Of a stretch of 6,731 bases of DNA, positions 1 through 5,664 are shown piece after piece (position 1 is the first letter of the stretch; every line of letters begins with the position of its first letter). The position numbers and the translations under genes are program-made. The DNA comes from Gammaproteobacteria bacterium (GTDB lineage Bacteria > Pseudomonadota > Gammaproteobacteria > BMS3Bbin11), in contig DAOVWW010000079.1 in assembly GCA_030636465.1 (NCBI GenBank), positions 1 to 6,731 on the forward strand, written 5' to 3'. The notes under the pieces were generated by a model. The model was not told where the DNA came from, searched no databases, and saw only the letters and a program-made list of their open reading frames with translations.

Positions 1-1153
1 CCCAGACAATTTCAAACTGTCCGTCTTCCTGGATTTCACCAATAAGAACTGGTTTAGTGATGTGATGATTAGGCATCATTGCTGAAAGACCACCAGACAG
101 GTTAGGTACCGCGACACCAATAATGGCTTCCTGAACGGCTGCAGCATCTGTAGTACCGGCTTTCTTAACGGCTTCTACCCACATATTGAAACCAATATAA
201 GTTGCTTCCATCGGATCATTGGTTACACGTTTCTCGTCTTTAATGTAGGCATGCCACGCATCAATGAACGGTCCGTTAGTATCTGAATCCACACTCATGA
301 AGTAGTTCCATGCAGCCAGGTGTCCCACCAGAGGTTTGGTATCAATACCCGATAACTCTTCTTCACCAACCGAGAAAGCAAGAACTGGGATATCTTCAGC
401 GGATATACCCTGGTTACCCAGCTCTTTATAGAAAGGAACGTTAGCATCACCATTTACCGTTGATACTACTGCAGTTTTCTTGCCCGCAGAACCAAACTTC
501 TTGATGCGCGCGACCTCAGACTGCCAGTCAGAGAATCCAAACGGCGTATAGTTAATAAGAATATCTTTCTCAGCAACACCTTTTGCTTTCAGGTAGGCTT
601 CCAGAATTTTGTTGGTCGTACGCGGATAGACATAATCAGTACCTTCCAGCACCCAGCGCTTTACGCCAAGATCATTCATCAAATAATCAACAGCCGGGAT
701 AGCCTGAGTGTTGGGTGCCGCCCCGGTGTAGAAAACATTTTTAGATGATTCTTCACCTTCATACTGAACAGGGTAAAATAAAAGGCTGTCCAGTTCTTCG
801 AAAACAGGCAACACTGATTTACGTGAGACCGAAGTCCAGCAACCAAAAACAGCCGCAACCTTTCTCTTTTCGATCAACTCACGCGCTTTCTCAGCAAATA
901 ATGGCCAGTTAGATGCTGGATCAACAACAACAGCTTCCAGTTTCTTGCCAAGCAAGCCACCTTTCTTATTCTGTTCTTCAACAAGCATTAAGACTGTGTC
1001 TTTCAGCGTTGTTTCACTAATCGCCATAGTTCCAGACAGCGAATGTAAAACACCTACCTTTATCGTGTCGTCGGCAGCCTGTGCCGGTCCTGATATAACT
1101 GCAGTGGCTGCAAGGGCCAGTGCAGTCTTCTTCAGTGCATTAATCGATAACAT
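1..1153 (-). CDS. urtA: Urea ABC transporter, periplasmic urea-binding protein UrtA (3' end beyond window)
   Basis: The product binds urea (or short amides) in the periplasm and delivers it to the UrtBCDE ABC importer. The 384 codons visible read as a type I periplasmic binding protein. Residues 1-26 form a signal peptide ending in a GPAQA-type cleavage site. Mature segments typical of UrtA follow: VGVLHSLSGTMAISE (33-47), DPASNWPLFAEKAREL (78-93), FGCWTSVSRKSVLPVFEE (103-120), FYPVQYEGEE (126-135) and GTDYVYPRTTNKIL (171-184). Further on are PFYKELGNQG, FSVGEEEL, KPLVGHLAAWNYF, TNDPMEATYIG and NHHITKPVLIGEIQ. These separate it from the related amide receptors AmiC and FmdD and from the leucine-binding proteins. 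The family is about 420-430 residues, so roughly 40 are missing past the edge; the reading frame is intact up to it. An AGGAG at 1160-1164 lies 6 bases before the ATG and fixes the start. The rest of urtBCDE would be expected to the left of the window. A sigma-54/NtrC control region lies upstream. Confidence 0.96.
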   Translation of the reverse strand, partial: MLSINALKKTALALAATAVISGPAQAADDTIKVGVLHSLSGTMAISETTLKDTVLMLVEEQNKKGGLLGKKLEAVVVDPASNWPLFAEKARELIEKRKVAAVFGCWTSVSRKSVLPVFEELDSLLFYPVQYEGEESSKNVFYTGAAPNTQAIPAVDYLMNDLGVKRWVLEGTDYVYPRTTNKILEAYLKAKGVAEKDILINYTPFGFSDWQSEVARIKKFGSAGKKTAVVSTVNGDANVPFYKELGNQGISAEDIPVLAFSVGEEELSGIDTKPLVGHLAAWNYFMSVDSDTNGPFIDAWHAYIKDEKRVTNDPMEATYIGFNMWVEAVKKAGTTDAAAVQEAIIGVAVPNLSGGLSAMMPNHHITKPVLIGEIQEDGQFEIVW

Positions 1154-1206
1154 GTAAATCTCCTAAATATAAAATTATTTGTTTTGTGTAATACTGATTA
1201 CCGTAA

Positions 1207-1223
1207 ATGCAATTAACATGCCA
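1207..1223 (-). promoter_or_regulatory. Sigma-54 (RpoN) promoter of urtA
   Basis: Read on the minus strand this is TGGCATG-TTAA-TTGCAT. It carries the invariant GG (-24) and GC (-12) at the right spacing and matches the known consensus TGGCAYR-N4-TTGCW throughout. Transcription would start near 1198, giving a leader of about 45 bases before the urtA ATG. Nitrogen control of urea transporters is well established, so position and function agree. Confidence 0.8.
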
Positions 1224-1286
1224 TATTATTTACTTCTTTTTTTAACAATGACTTGCAGTAGTCTACTTTAAAATATTTTTATTTCA

Positions 1287-1303
1287 GGCACCGTTAAGGT
1301 GCG
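1287..1303 (-). promoter_or_regulatory. NtrC-type enhancer site upstream of urtA
   Basis: GGCACC-GTTAA-GGTGCG holds a perfect 5-base inverted repeat (GCACC/GGTGC) with a 5-base spacer. This matches 10 of 12 positions of the NtrC consensus TGCACC-N5-GGTGCA. Its centre lies about 100 bases upstream of the predicted sigma-54 start, the usual enhancer distance. Confidence 0.7.
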
Positions 1304-1326
1304 AATTTTTTATTTCAGTTATGTAA

Positions 1327-1343
1327 TGCACCATTTACGATCA
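1327..1343 (-). promoter_or_regulatory. Weak second NtrC-like site upstream of urtA
   Basis: One half-site is perfect (TGCACC on the plus strand, 1327-1332). The other half (CGATCA) matches only partly. Its centre is 40 bases, close to four helical turns, from the stronger site centred at 1295, which would suit cooperative binding of NtrC dimers. One half-site alone could occur by chance. Confidence 0.35.
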
Positions 1344-1413
1344 ATATTGGTAAAGCAACAGAATCAATCCTTTTAAATTTTCATTAAAACAACAAACACG
1401 TTCACAAGTATAT

Positions 1414-1577
1414 TTAAACACCCACTTCAGCCTGATGTTTCAACCATTCCCAGCCAATACCATCCGGGTGTCGGCATCAAGCTCGATAAAGGAGTTCATC
1501 TCAGAAAAACCCAACATGAAAGAGATCTCTGTCAATGTCAGCTTTTTATCATGTATGTATTTCAAAACCAGGTCCTC
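1414..1577 (-). pseudogene. 3' remnant of an AraC-family regulator gene
   Basis: The minus strand from 1577 reads LVLKYIHDKKLTLTEI then SFMLGFSEMNSF. This is the second helix-turn-helix of AraC/XylS C-terminal domains (family pattern roughly RYL-x2-x-LSLTEIAFLLGFSE-x2-SF-x-RAF). After SF at 1488 the family pattern x-R-A continues only if one base is missing (CGA GCT at 1480-1485). An in-frame TGA (1477-1479) follows, and then GIGWEWLKHQAEVGV up to a TAA at 1414-1416, plausibly the old C-terminus. Nothing upstream of the helix-turn-helix is left: at about 1577-1580 the sequence changes to the tail of a cbpA-like gene on the other strand. The HTH match is strong. The assignment of the last 20 residues is inference. 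Confidence 0.6.
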
Positions 1578-1633
1578 ATCGCCGCATGCAGAAAAAAATA
1601 AGTTTTAATCCACGCAGTCGGATGGGAGTATAA
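1575..1633 (+). pseudogene. C-terminal remnant of a CbpA/DnaJ-type co-chaperone gene
   Basis: In the frame ending with TAA at 1631-1633, the plus strand reads RRMQKKISFNPRSRMGV. This resembles the C-terminal end of many proteobacterial CbpA (DnaJ-class curved-DNA-binding) proteins, which finish with an LYRRM...FNPR...-like segment. Allowing for one lost base at 1578 extends the match to VLYRRM. The stop lies 2 bases before the ATG of the cbpM-like remnant, exactly the tight cbpA-cbpM spacing expected of an operon. The J domain and the rest of the gene are absent. The match is short, so confidence rests mainly on the neighbouring cbpM remnant. Confidence 0.5.
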
Positions 1634-1635
1634 AA

Positions 1636-1849
1636 ATGTCCAGAAAACCCATAAAAATTGAAATTCTTGATGAATATTTTGAATTCAGCCTGGCAGATCT
1701 TTGCCAGTGCTGTACGTGCAGGCTGAAATCATAATCGATATGGCCGAAGTAGGTATGCTGTCACCCGCTGGTTCATCACCTACAAACTGGCGCTAGAGCT
1801 AATAGATGAGGGTAAGATGCTGCAGAGTAAACTGCAGATAAAAGGTTAA
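1636..1849 (+). pseudogene. cbpM: Broken cbpM-like gene (chaperone modulator, MerR-like family)
   Basis: CbpM proteins (about 100 residues) bind and modulate the co-chaperone CbpA. A GGGAG (1624-1628) is still correctly placed 7 bases before the ATG. Frame one gives EILDEYFEFSLADLCQCCT, the family N-terminus. One missing base near 1711-1716 then shifts the match to the frame starting at 1716: VQAEIIIDMAEVGMLSPAG followed by SSPTNW, which is the MerR-like helix region of CbpM. The TAG at 1794 ends that frame. The match resumes in a third frame from 1787 as LALELIDEGKMLQSKLQ, the C-terminal helix, to TAA at 1847-1849. About 29-30 residues between the Trp and the C-terminal helix are missing compared with E. 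coli CbpM. The two matches overlap at the short sequence ACTGGCGCT, so a deletion between short repeats is likely. As it stands only a 32-residue fragment would be translated. Confidence 0.78.
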
Positions 1850-1866
1850 AGTCGAAATAAATAAAT

Positions 1867-3222
1867 TCAGCTACGCCCCAATAACAAACGTGCTTCATTA
1901 CCACCACCGACTCGTGAATGCAGAGTGATCTCCCAACCCTGGGCCTGACAAAGTTGTCTAACGATGGCCAGGCCAAGACCACTGCCACCGGTCATTAAAT
2001 TACGAGAACCCTCTAGCCGATAGAAGGGGCGAAACACCGATTCTCGCTCCTCCTCAGGAATTCCGGGTCCACGGTCAAGGATGCTAATCAAAGGGTGGTC
2101 ATCGTACTTACTTAATACAACAGTGATGGGACTATCGTTGCCGTATCGCAGACTATTTTCTATCAGATTGTGCAATACCCGTAACAGGGTTTGCTGCGGC
2201 AACGGCCAGCGCCAGACAGCACTCAATGCACTATCTGGCTGAAACTCGACCTGGCTTTTTCTATCAGGATATTGTGCCAGCCACTCACCCTCTAGCTGTG
2301 CTACCAGCGTCGATAACAACATAACCAGGTCCCGCTCCTGTAATTGCTCCTTTTTGTCGTCACCGCTAGCGACCAGCAGTACTTGCTTAAGGAGTTGCTC
2401 CATATCCTCGACGTCACTCTCTAGCCCGGAGAGGAGAGAAGGTTCAATGGCATCGCGATTGAGTTCAAGAGCAATACGCATGTGTGTCAGCGGGGTTCGA
2501 AGGTCGTGAGAAATGCCGGCAAGTAGTGTAGTCCTGTTCTCCAGTAATTCGGACACTTCATGCGACATTCGGTTGAAGTTACGTGCCAGGGTGACGATTT
2601 CATCGGAGCCTTTATCCTCCGGAACAAGTCTCTTCTCACCTCTGCCTACCGCAGTTGTGGCCATGGAGAGTAATGCAAGAGGACGGGTAAGGCGTAAGGC
2701 TATGATGAGGGCTGCACTGATAGCCAGTACGAGTATCGCAATAGCTATGGCCAAAAATACAGCGGGGGGCCGTGCCCCGATGCGTTCAGCGGATATTCCA
2801 AATCGCAGCAATTGCTCTGGCATTGGTATGTCGATCAATATCCATTCCGGGCGAAGAACATCAGCCCCGATGGTAACCTCTGCAGTCTCACCTAGACGCC
2901 TTTCCAACGCCTGCTGTAACAAACGCTGGTAGATATAGAATTGCAGCTGGACTGGCGCTTCGAGCGATTGTTCAGCCTTGAGCAGCATGATGTTGTGCGC
3001 GGTCATCAATTCCGCCTCAAAATCCTGACGGGTATCTGGCGGCAGTTCAATCCAGGTTTGTGCCGAGAGCACCACCAGAGCTGCCAAATCATCAGCGGAA
3101 CGTTTTCCTACCGGCACCAGAACAAAATAAGCCGTACTGGCCAGAATAATGATCGACAATAACAGTAAGGTTACGATTAGCGTGGATGATATTTTAAAAA
3201 AGAGCGTATTCGGGATTTTCAT
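1867..3222 (-). CDS. envZ: EnvZ-type sensor histidine kinase
   Basis: This is an inner-membrane sensor that phosphorylates and dephosphorylates the OmpR-type regulator encoded just upstream. The 451 residues follow EnvZ (450 in E. coli) almost part for part. TM1 is at about 10-36, a periplasmic domain at 37-153, TM2 at about 154-176, HAMP at about 177-230 and the phosphoacceptor box GISHDLRTPLTHMRIAL at 236-251, with His239 as the acceptor. The ATP-binding domain has the N box HNLIENSLRYG (351-361), G1 DRGPGIP (383-389), an F box FRPFYRLEG (397-405) and G2 GGSGLGLAIV (412-421). All catalytic residues are present. The start lies 10 bases after the ompR stop, so the pair is co-transcribed; its ribosome site is weak (GATAAG), consistent with translational coupling. 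The periplasmic sequence is the least conserved part, so the stimulus cannot be read. The 3' end converges on the cbpM remnant with only 17 bases between them and no obvious terminator hairpin. Confidence 0.93.
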   Translation of the reverse strand: MKIPNTLFFKISSTLIVTLLLLSIIILASTAYFVLVPVGKRSADDLAALVVLSAQTWIELPPDTRQDFEAELMTAHNIMLLKAEQSLEAPVQLQFYIYQRLLQQALERRLGETAEVTIGADVLRPEWILIDIPMPEQLLRFGISAERIGARPPAVFLAIAIAILVLAISAALIIALRLTRPLALLSMATTAVGRGEKRLVPEDKGSDEIVTLARNFNRMSHEVSELLENRTTLLAGISHDLRTPLTHMRIALELNRDAIEPSLLSGLESDVEDMEQLLKQVLLVASGDDKKEQLQERDLVMLLSTLVAQLEGEWLAQYPDRKSQVEFQPDSALSAVWRWPLPQQTLLRVLHNLIENSLRYGNDSPITVVLSKYDDHPLISILDRGPGIPEEERESVFRPFYRLEGSRNLMTGGSGLGLAIVRQLCQAQGWEITLHSRVGGGNEARLLLGRS

Positions 3223-3232
3223 CAGCTTATCG

Positions 3233-4003
3233 TTACTGGCCTGAATTTACGTCGGGGGTAAAGCGATAGCCCTCCCCCCAGATAGTGCGGATAAAACGTG
3301 GTTGTGCGCTATTACTCTCTATCTTCTGCCGCAAGCGGGTTATGCGTACATCGATGCTCCGGTCAAAGGAATCGTGCTCCCCGGTATTGATCATCTCCAT
3401 TAGATAGTCACGACTGAGTACACGATTCGGGTGCTCAACCAGAACGATCAGCAATGCCATTTCACCGCTGGTCAGCATCACCTCACTTCCGTCTTTCCAC
3501 AGTGTCCGTCCATCAAGATCAAGTGTGTATTCTCCAAATTCTGAGAGATGTCCGGGCTTACTGTCCTGTTGATTGTCTGCAGCAATGTTTTTTTCTGAAC
3601 CTTCCTCATCAGGTGCAGCGGTCTGGTAACCCCGACGCAGTACCGCGCGGATACGGGCCAGCAGTTCGCGTGGATTAAAGGGTTTTGCCAGGTAATCATC
3701 GGCTCCAACCTCAAGACCGATGATACGGTCCCATTCTTCGCCACGTGCTGAAAGCATAATGATTGGAATATTGCTACGGTGGCGTATACGCCGTGCTAGT
3801 GACAGGCCATCCTCACCCGGTAACATCAGATCAAGAATGATCAGATCAGGATGGTGTTCATCAAGCCAGAGATCCATCTCCTCACCATTACTTACCGATG
3901 AGGCAGCGTAGCCCTGCTCCCCAAGATACTCCAGTAATAACTGTTGAAGACGCGGGTCATCATCGACAATCAAGATCAACTCTTTCTGGCTCTCACTACT
4001 CAT
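3233..4003 (-). CDS. ompR: OmpR-type response regulator
   Basis: This is a cytoplasmic transcription factor that receives phosphate from the adjacent EnvZ-type kinase and binds DNA through a winged helix. From the ATG at 4003 it has 256 residues. The receiver domain (about 10-123) has acidic pocket residues D14-D15, phosphoacceptor D58 in ILDLMLPGEDG, switch Ser85 and Lys107 in LAKPFNPRELLARIRAVLRR. The winged-helix domain (about 155-250) contains LTSGEMALL, RSIDVRITRLRQKIE and the typical IRTIWGEGYRF end. The linker (about 125-152, acidic and Gln-rich) is longer than in E. coli OmpR (239 residues in all). ATG 4003 was chosen because the receiver begins 10 residues later and an AGGGA lies about 10 bases upstream. 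ATG 4030 and TTG 4048 are in frame but lack a ribosome site and would translate through the OmpR-like repeats. Those repeats, at 4031-4050, suggest self-regulation. Confidence 0.94.
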   Translation of the reverse strand: MSSESQKELILIVDDDPRLQQLLLEYLGEQGYAASSVSNGEEMDLWLDEHHPDLIILDLMLPGEDGLSLARRIRHRSNIPIIMLSARGEEWDRIIGLEVGADDYLAKPFNPRELLARIRAVLRRGYQTAAPDEEGSEKNIAADNQQDSKPGHLSEFGEYTLDLDGRTLWKDGSEVMLTSGEMALLIVLVEHPNRVLSRDYLMEMINTGEHDSFDRSIDVRITRLRQKIESNSAQPRFIRTIWGEGYRFTPDVNSGQ

Positions 4004-4030
4004 CTTTATCTTTCCCTGGAATGATGTCAT

Positions 4031-4092
4031 TGAAACATTTTGTAACAAATTAAATTGCTGCAGAAATCTTTGTGAAACAACTTACATGCATG
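4031..4092. promoter_or_regulatory. Candidate OmpR-type binding repeats in the divergent region
   Basis: TGAAACATTT and TGTAACAAAT lie head to tail at 4031-4040 and 4041-4050. They are two 10-base units, alike at 7 of 10 positions. OmpR boxes in enterobacteria are tandem 10-base units with the same TGAAACAT / GTTACA flavour. A looser copy, TGAAACA followed by TTACATG, sits at 4073-4088. The location between ompR and a divergent gene cluster suits autoregulation and control of the neighbour. This is pattern resemblance only, in AT-rich DNA. Confidence 0.4.
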
Positions 4093-4181
4093 ATGGCGAC
4101 CGTGATGAAGTTCTGATCCGATAACTTCGTTGCACAACTACAGTAACAAACTCAACAAAGTTTCGACAAGAGGTAAATCTG

Positions 4182-4514
4182 ATGAACAAAGAAATGACAT
4201 TTATAGGAACTTCACTTCTCCTGCTGATTAGTACAGTTTCCCAGGCGGAAGAAAATGCAGAAATGGCGAATGCACGTACCCAGCAGCAAATTCAAATGCA
4301 ATCGATGAGCAATGAAGAGCGCGCCCTCTATCAACAGTTAAATGGCGGAGGAAATGAAGATGGGAATGGCGACATGAAGCGCACTAGAAAACGTGATGGC
4401 AGTGGCTCAGGTAACCAGAACCGCTACGGACAATCTGAGAGTAGTACTTATGGGTCAGGATACAGTTCACGTCAGGGTAATGCTTCCGCTGGTGGCAGAG
4501 GCCGTGGCCATTAA
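4182..4514 (+). CDS. Small secreted Gly/Asn/Arg-rich protein of unknown function
   Basis: I do not recognise a named family. The 110-residue product has a clear signal peptide (residues 1-22: Lys3, hydrophobic core FIGTSLLLLISTV, cleavage after SQA). Residues 23-53 form a polar, probably helical stretch (NARTQQQIQMQSMSNEERAL). The remainder is low-complexity and probably disordered, rich in Gly, Asn, Ser and Arg and ending RGRGRGH-like (GGRGRGH). No cysteine remains in the mature part, so it is neither a c-type haem protein nor disulfide-bonded. An AGAGG about 8 bases before the ATG supports the start. It is the first gene of a three-gene plus-strand cluster divergent from ompR, ending 18 bases before the cytochrome gene. 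The composition could suit a metal- or polymer-binding or envelope-associated role, but that is speculation. Confidence 0.8.
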   Translation: MNKEMTFIGTSLLLLISTVSQAEENAEMANARTQQQIQMQSMSNEERALYQQLNGGGNEDGNGDMKRTRKRDGSGSGNQNRYGQSESSTYGSGYSSRQGNASAGGRGRGH

Positions 4515-4532
4515 CTGGATGCAATTTTGCTA

Positions 4533-5009
4533 ATGCCACCACTACGCGATTTATATAAGGTCTCATTACTATTTCCGGCCATTGTCATGACCGGTTGCCA
4601 GACAAATGCCAGCAATAATCCTGACTCCCTGTTTCTCAGTCGCTACATCCAATATCTTCGGGGAAACATCCCGGAACAGTATGCTGGCTTAACAAACACA
4701 TTGTCCGTGTCTACAGTGAATATCTCTAATGGAAAAAGACTTTATCAAATGCAATGTATGGCTTGTCATGGAAAAACTGGTGACGGTAATGGTCTGGCAG
4801 GCACGCAGTTGACCCCCAGCCCGGCCAATCTTACGTTTACCCGTAAATTACCGCTAGCCACAGACTCCTTCTATTTTTGGACCATCTCGGAAGGTGGCAA
4901 ACCTTTTGGCAGTGCTATGCCAGCATTTGAGGAGCGTCTCTCCGATGATGAGATCTGGCAGATTACTCATTACATAAACACTGGCTTTAAATTAAATAAA
5001 GGAACATAG
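4533..5009 (+). CDS. Mono-haem cytochrome c lipoprotein
   Basis: This is a predicted periplasmic, membrane-anchored electron carrier. The 158-residue product has a short lipoprotein signal (VSLLFPAIVMTGC, lipidated Cys at residue 22). A linker follows, then a class I cytochrome c domain. The haem motif CMACH is at 75-79, preceded by NGKRLYQMQ and followed by GKTGDGNGLAG. The likely axial Met is in GSAMPAF (Met129), and the C-terminal helix is LSDDEIWQITHYI, as in cytochrome CBB3/class I families. The +1 Cys context (MTGC) is a slightly unusual lipobox because Met replaces Leu at -3. The start is uncertain: ATG 4533 is used here, but TTG 4527 has a better-spaced GGAT (6 bases) and would add two residues. 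The gene overlaps the ribosome site of the next one, so the two are probably co-translated. The redox partner is not evident. Confidence 0.88.
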   Translation: MPPLRDLYKVSLLFPAIVMTGCQTNASNNPDSLFLSRYIQYLRGNIPEQYAGLTNTLSVSTVNISNGKRLYQMQCMACHGKTGDGNGLAGTQLTPSPANLTFTRKLPLATDSFYFWTISEGGKPFGSAMPAFEERLSDDEIWQITHYINTGFKLNKGT

Positions 5010-5011
5010 AA

Positions 5012-5422
5012 ATGACTATTAGAAAACGGCCTGCATGGGTCTGGATTACCTCTATCATCGCCGTAGCCTTTGGCGTAATGACCATTAAATCAGGCGGCAT
5101 CGTGCTGTTTTTTGATGGTGAAGCAAGAAGTGCCGCAGGAAATTATGTCGACTTTGTACTTTGGTTTAATTTTATCGCTGGCTTTTTCTATGTGGCGACC
5201 GGAGTCGGGATATGGTTGGAAAAATCATGGGCTCTGGGCGCATCAATCACCATAGTGACGTTGACGATATTAGTCTTTGGCGCCTTTCAAATTCATGTGT
5301 TTTATGGTGGTGAATATGAGCAACGCACTGTTGTCGCAATGAGCCTGCGAACACTGGTATGGAGCACAATTACGTTCATATCCTGGCGCCGATTTGGTAC
5401 CCCGCACCACATAACCCATTGA
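5012..5422 (+). CDS. Small four-helix integral membrane protein, function unknown
   Basis: The 136-residue protein has four predicted membrane spans (about 9-34, 47-68, 74-97 and 107-125), a basic N-terminus (TIRKRPAW) and a His-containing polar tail (RRFGTPHHITH). No catalytic motif is recognised. His95 at the end of helix 3 and the tail histidines are the only obvious metal- or haem-ligand candidates. The AAAGGA serving as its ribosome site lies inside the last codons of the cytochrome gene, and the start codon is 2 bases after that stop. The two proteins are therefore very likely made together and may work as a pair at the inner membrane. That partnership is inference from the gene layout. 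Confidence 0.82.
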   Translation: MTIRKRPAWVWITSIIAVAFGVMTIKSGGIVLFFDGEARSAAGNYVDFVLWFNFIAGFFYVATGVGIWLEKSWALGASITIVTLTILVFGAFQIHVFYGGEYEQRTVVAMSLRTLVWSTITFISWRRFGTPHHITH

Positions 5423-5440
5423 TGACAGATATCTATTAGA

Positions 5441-5457
5441 TGCACCAGCAGGGTGCA
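5441..5457 (+). promoter_or_regulatory. Perfect NtrC enhancer palindrome upstream of the TorF-family gene
   Basis: TGCACC-AGCAG-GGTGCA matches all 12 specified positions of the NtrC consensus TGCACC-N5-GGTGCA. Its centre (5449) is about 130 bases upstream of the predicted sigma-54 start, a normal enhancer distance. It lies just 18 bases after the stop of the membrane protein gene. Confidence 0.82.
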
Positions 5458-5461
5458 GCTA

Positions 5462-5478
5462 CGTTCCAACCAGGTACA
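5462..5478 (+). promoter_or_regulatory. Secondary, weaker NtrC-like site
   Basis: CGTTCC-AACCA-GGTACA matches 8 of 12 consensus positions. Its centre is 21 bases, two helical turns, from the perfect site. NtrC commonly binds paired sites on one DNA face, which makes this weak match more credible than its score alone. Confidence 0.45.
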
Positions 5479-5552
5479 TTTTTATATAAATATTATTTAC
5501 TTACATTCCAAATAAATCGGTATCTAATTGATTTATTGTAATATTTAAAAGT

Positions 5553-5568
5553 TGGCACACATAGTGCT
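5553..5568 (+). promoter_or_regulatory. Sigma-54 (RpoN) promoter of the TorF-family gene
   Basis: TGGCAC-ACATA-GTGCT has the invariant GG and GC at the correct -24/-12 spacing. It differs from TGGCAC-N5-TTGCW only by G for T at the first base of the -12 box. Transcription would start near 5579, leaving a leader of about 85 bases. On the minus strand, 5521-5533 resembles an IHF site (AATCAA-N4-ATA, one mismatch), placed between enhancer and promoter where IHF often bends DNA. That part is weak. Confidence 0.75.
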
Positions 5569-5664
5569 TATGATTAGATGTGACTTTGGTACCACGATGT
5601 GTCTTATCAACGCACATCAGACTTTAAAAACGATTTTTCTTTTTATATTTACGGAGCTTTAAAC

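Noticed and set aside
1154..1867. A mobile element as the cause of the broken genes
   Set aside because: No transposase fragment, terminal inverted repeats or target duplication were found. Simple deletions and single-base losses explain the remnants.
1776..1988. 70-codon minus-strand frame overlapping the end of envZ and the cbpM remnant
   Set aside because: It overlaps the conserved G2 box of EnvZ in another frame and has no ribosome site or recognisable domain.
2513..2932. 139-codon open frame on the plus strand inside envZ
   Set aside because: It is antisense to the HAMP and periplasmic parts of a fully convincing EnvZ gene, shows no family likeness, and has the low-complexity Ser/Ala/Arg composition of a shadow frame.
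3454..3911. Plus-strand and alternative minus-strand open frames within ompR
   Set aside because: They are shadows of the conserved receiver and winged-helix coding sequence with no independent start signals.
4003..4048. Longer OmpR start at TTG 4048 or ATG 4030
   Set aside because: Neither has a ribosome site, the added residues lie outside the receiver fold, and the region holds OmpR-like repeats. ATG 4003 has AGGGA upstream.
5441..5457. Palindrome after the membrane protein gene as a terminator hairpin
   Set aside because: The stem is only 6 base pairs, no T run follows, and it matches the NtrC consensus at every specified position.
5599..5664. Extended GTG start for the TorF-family gene
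   Set aside because: It would place 22 polar residues ahead of a normal signal peptide and has no ribosome site, whereas ATG 5665 has GGAG at proper distance.
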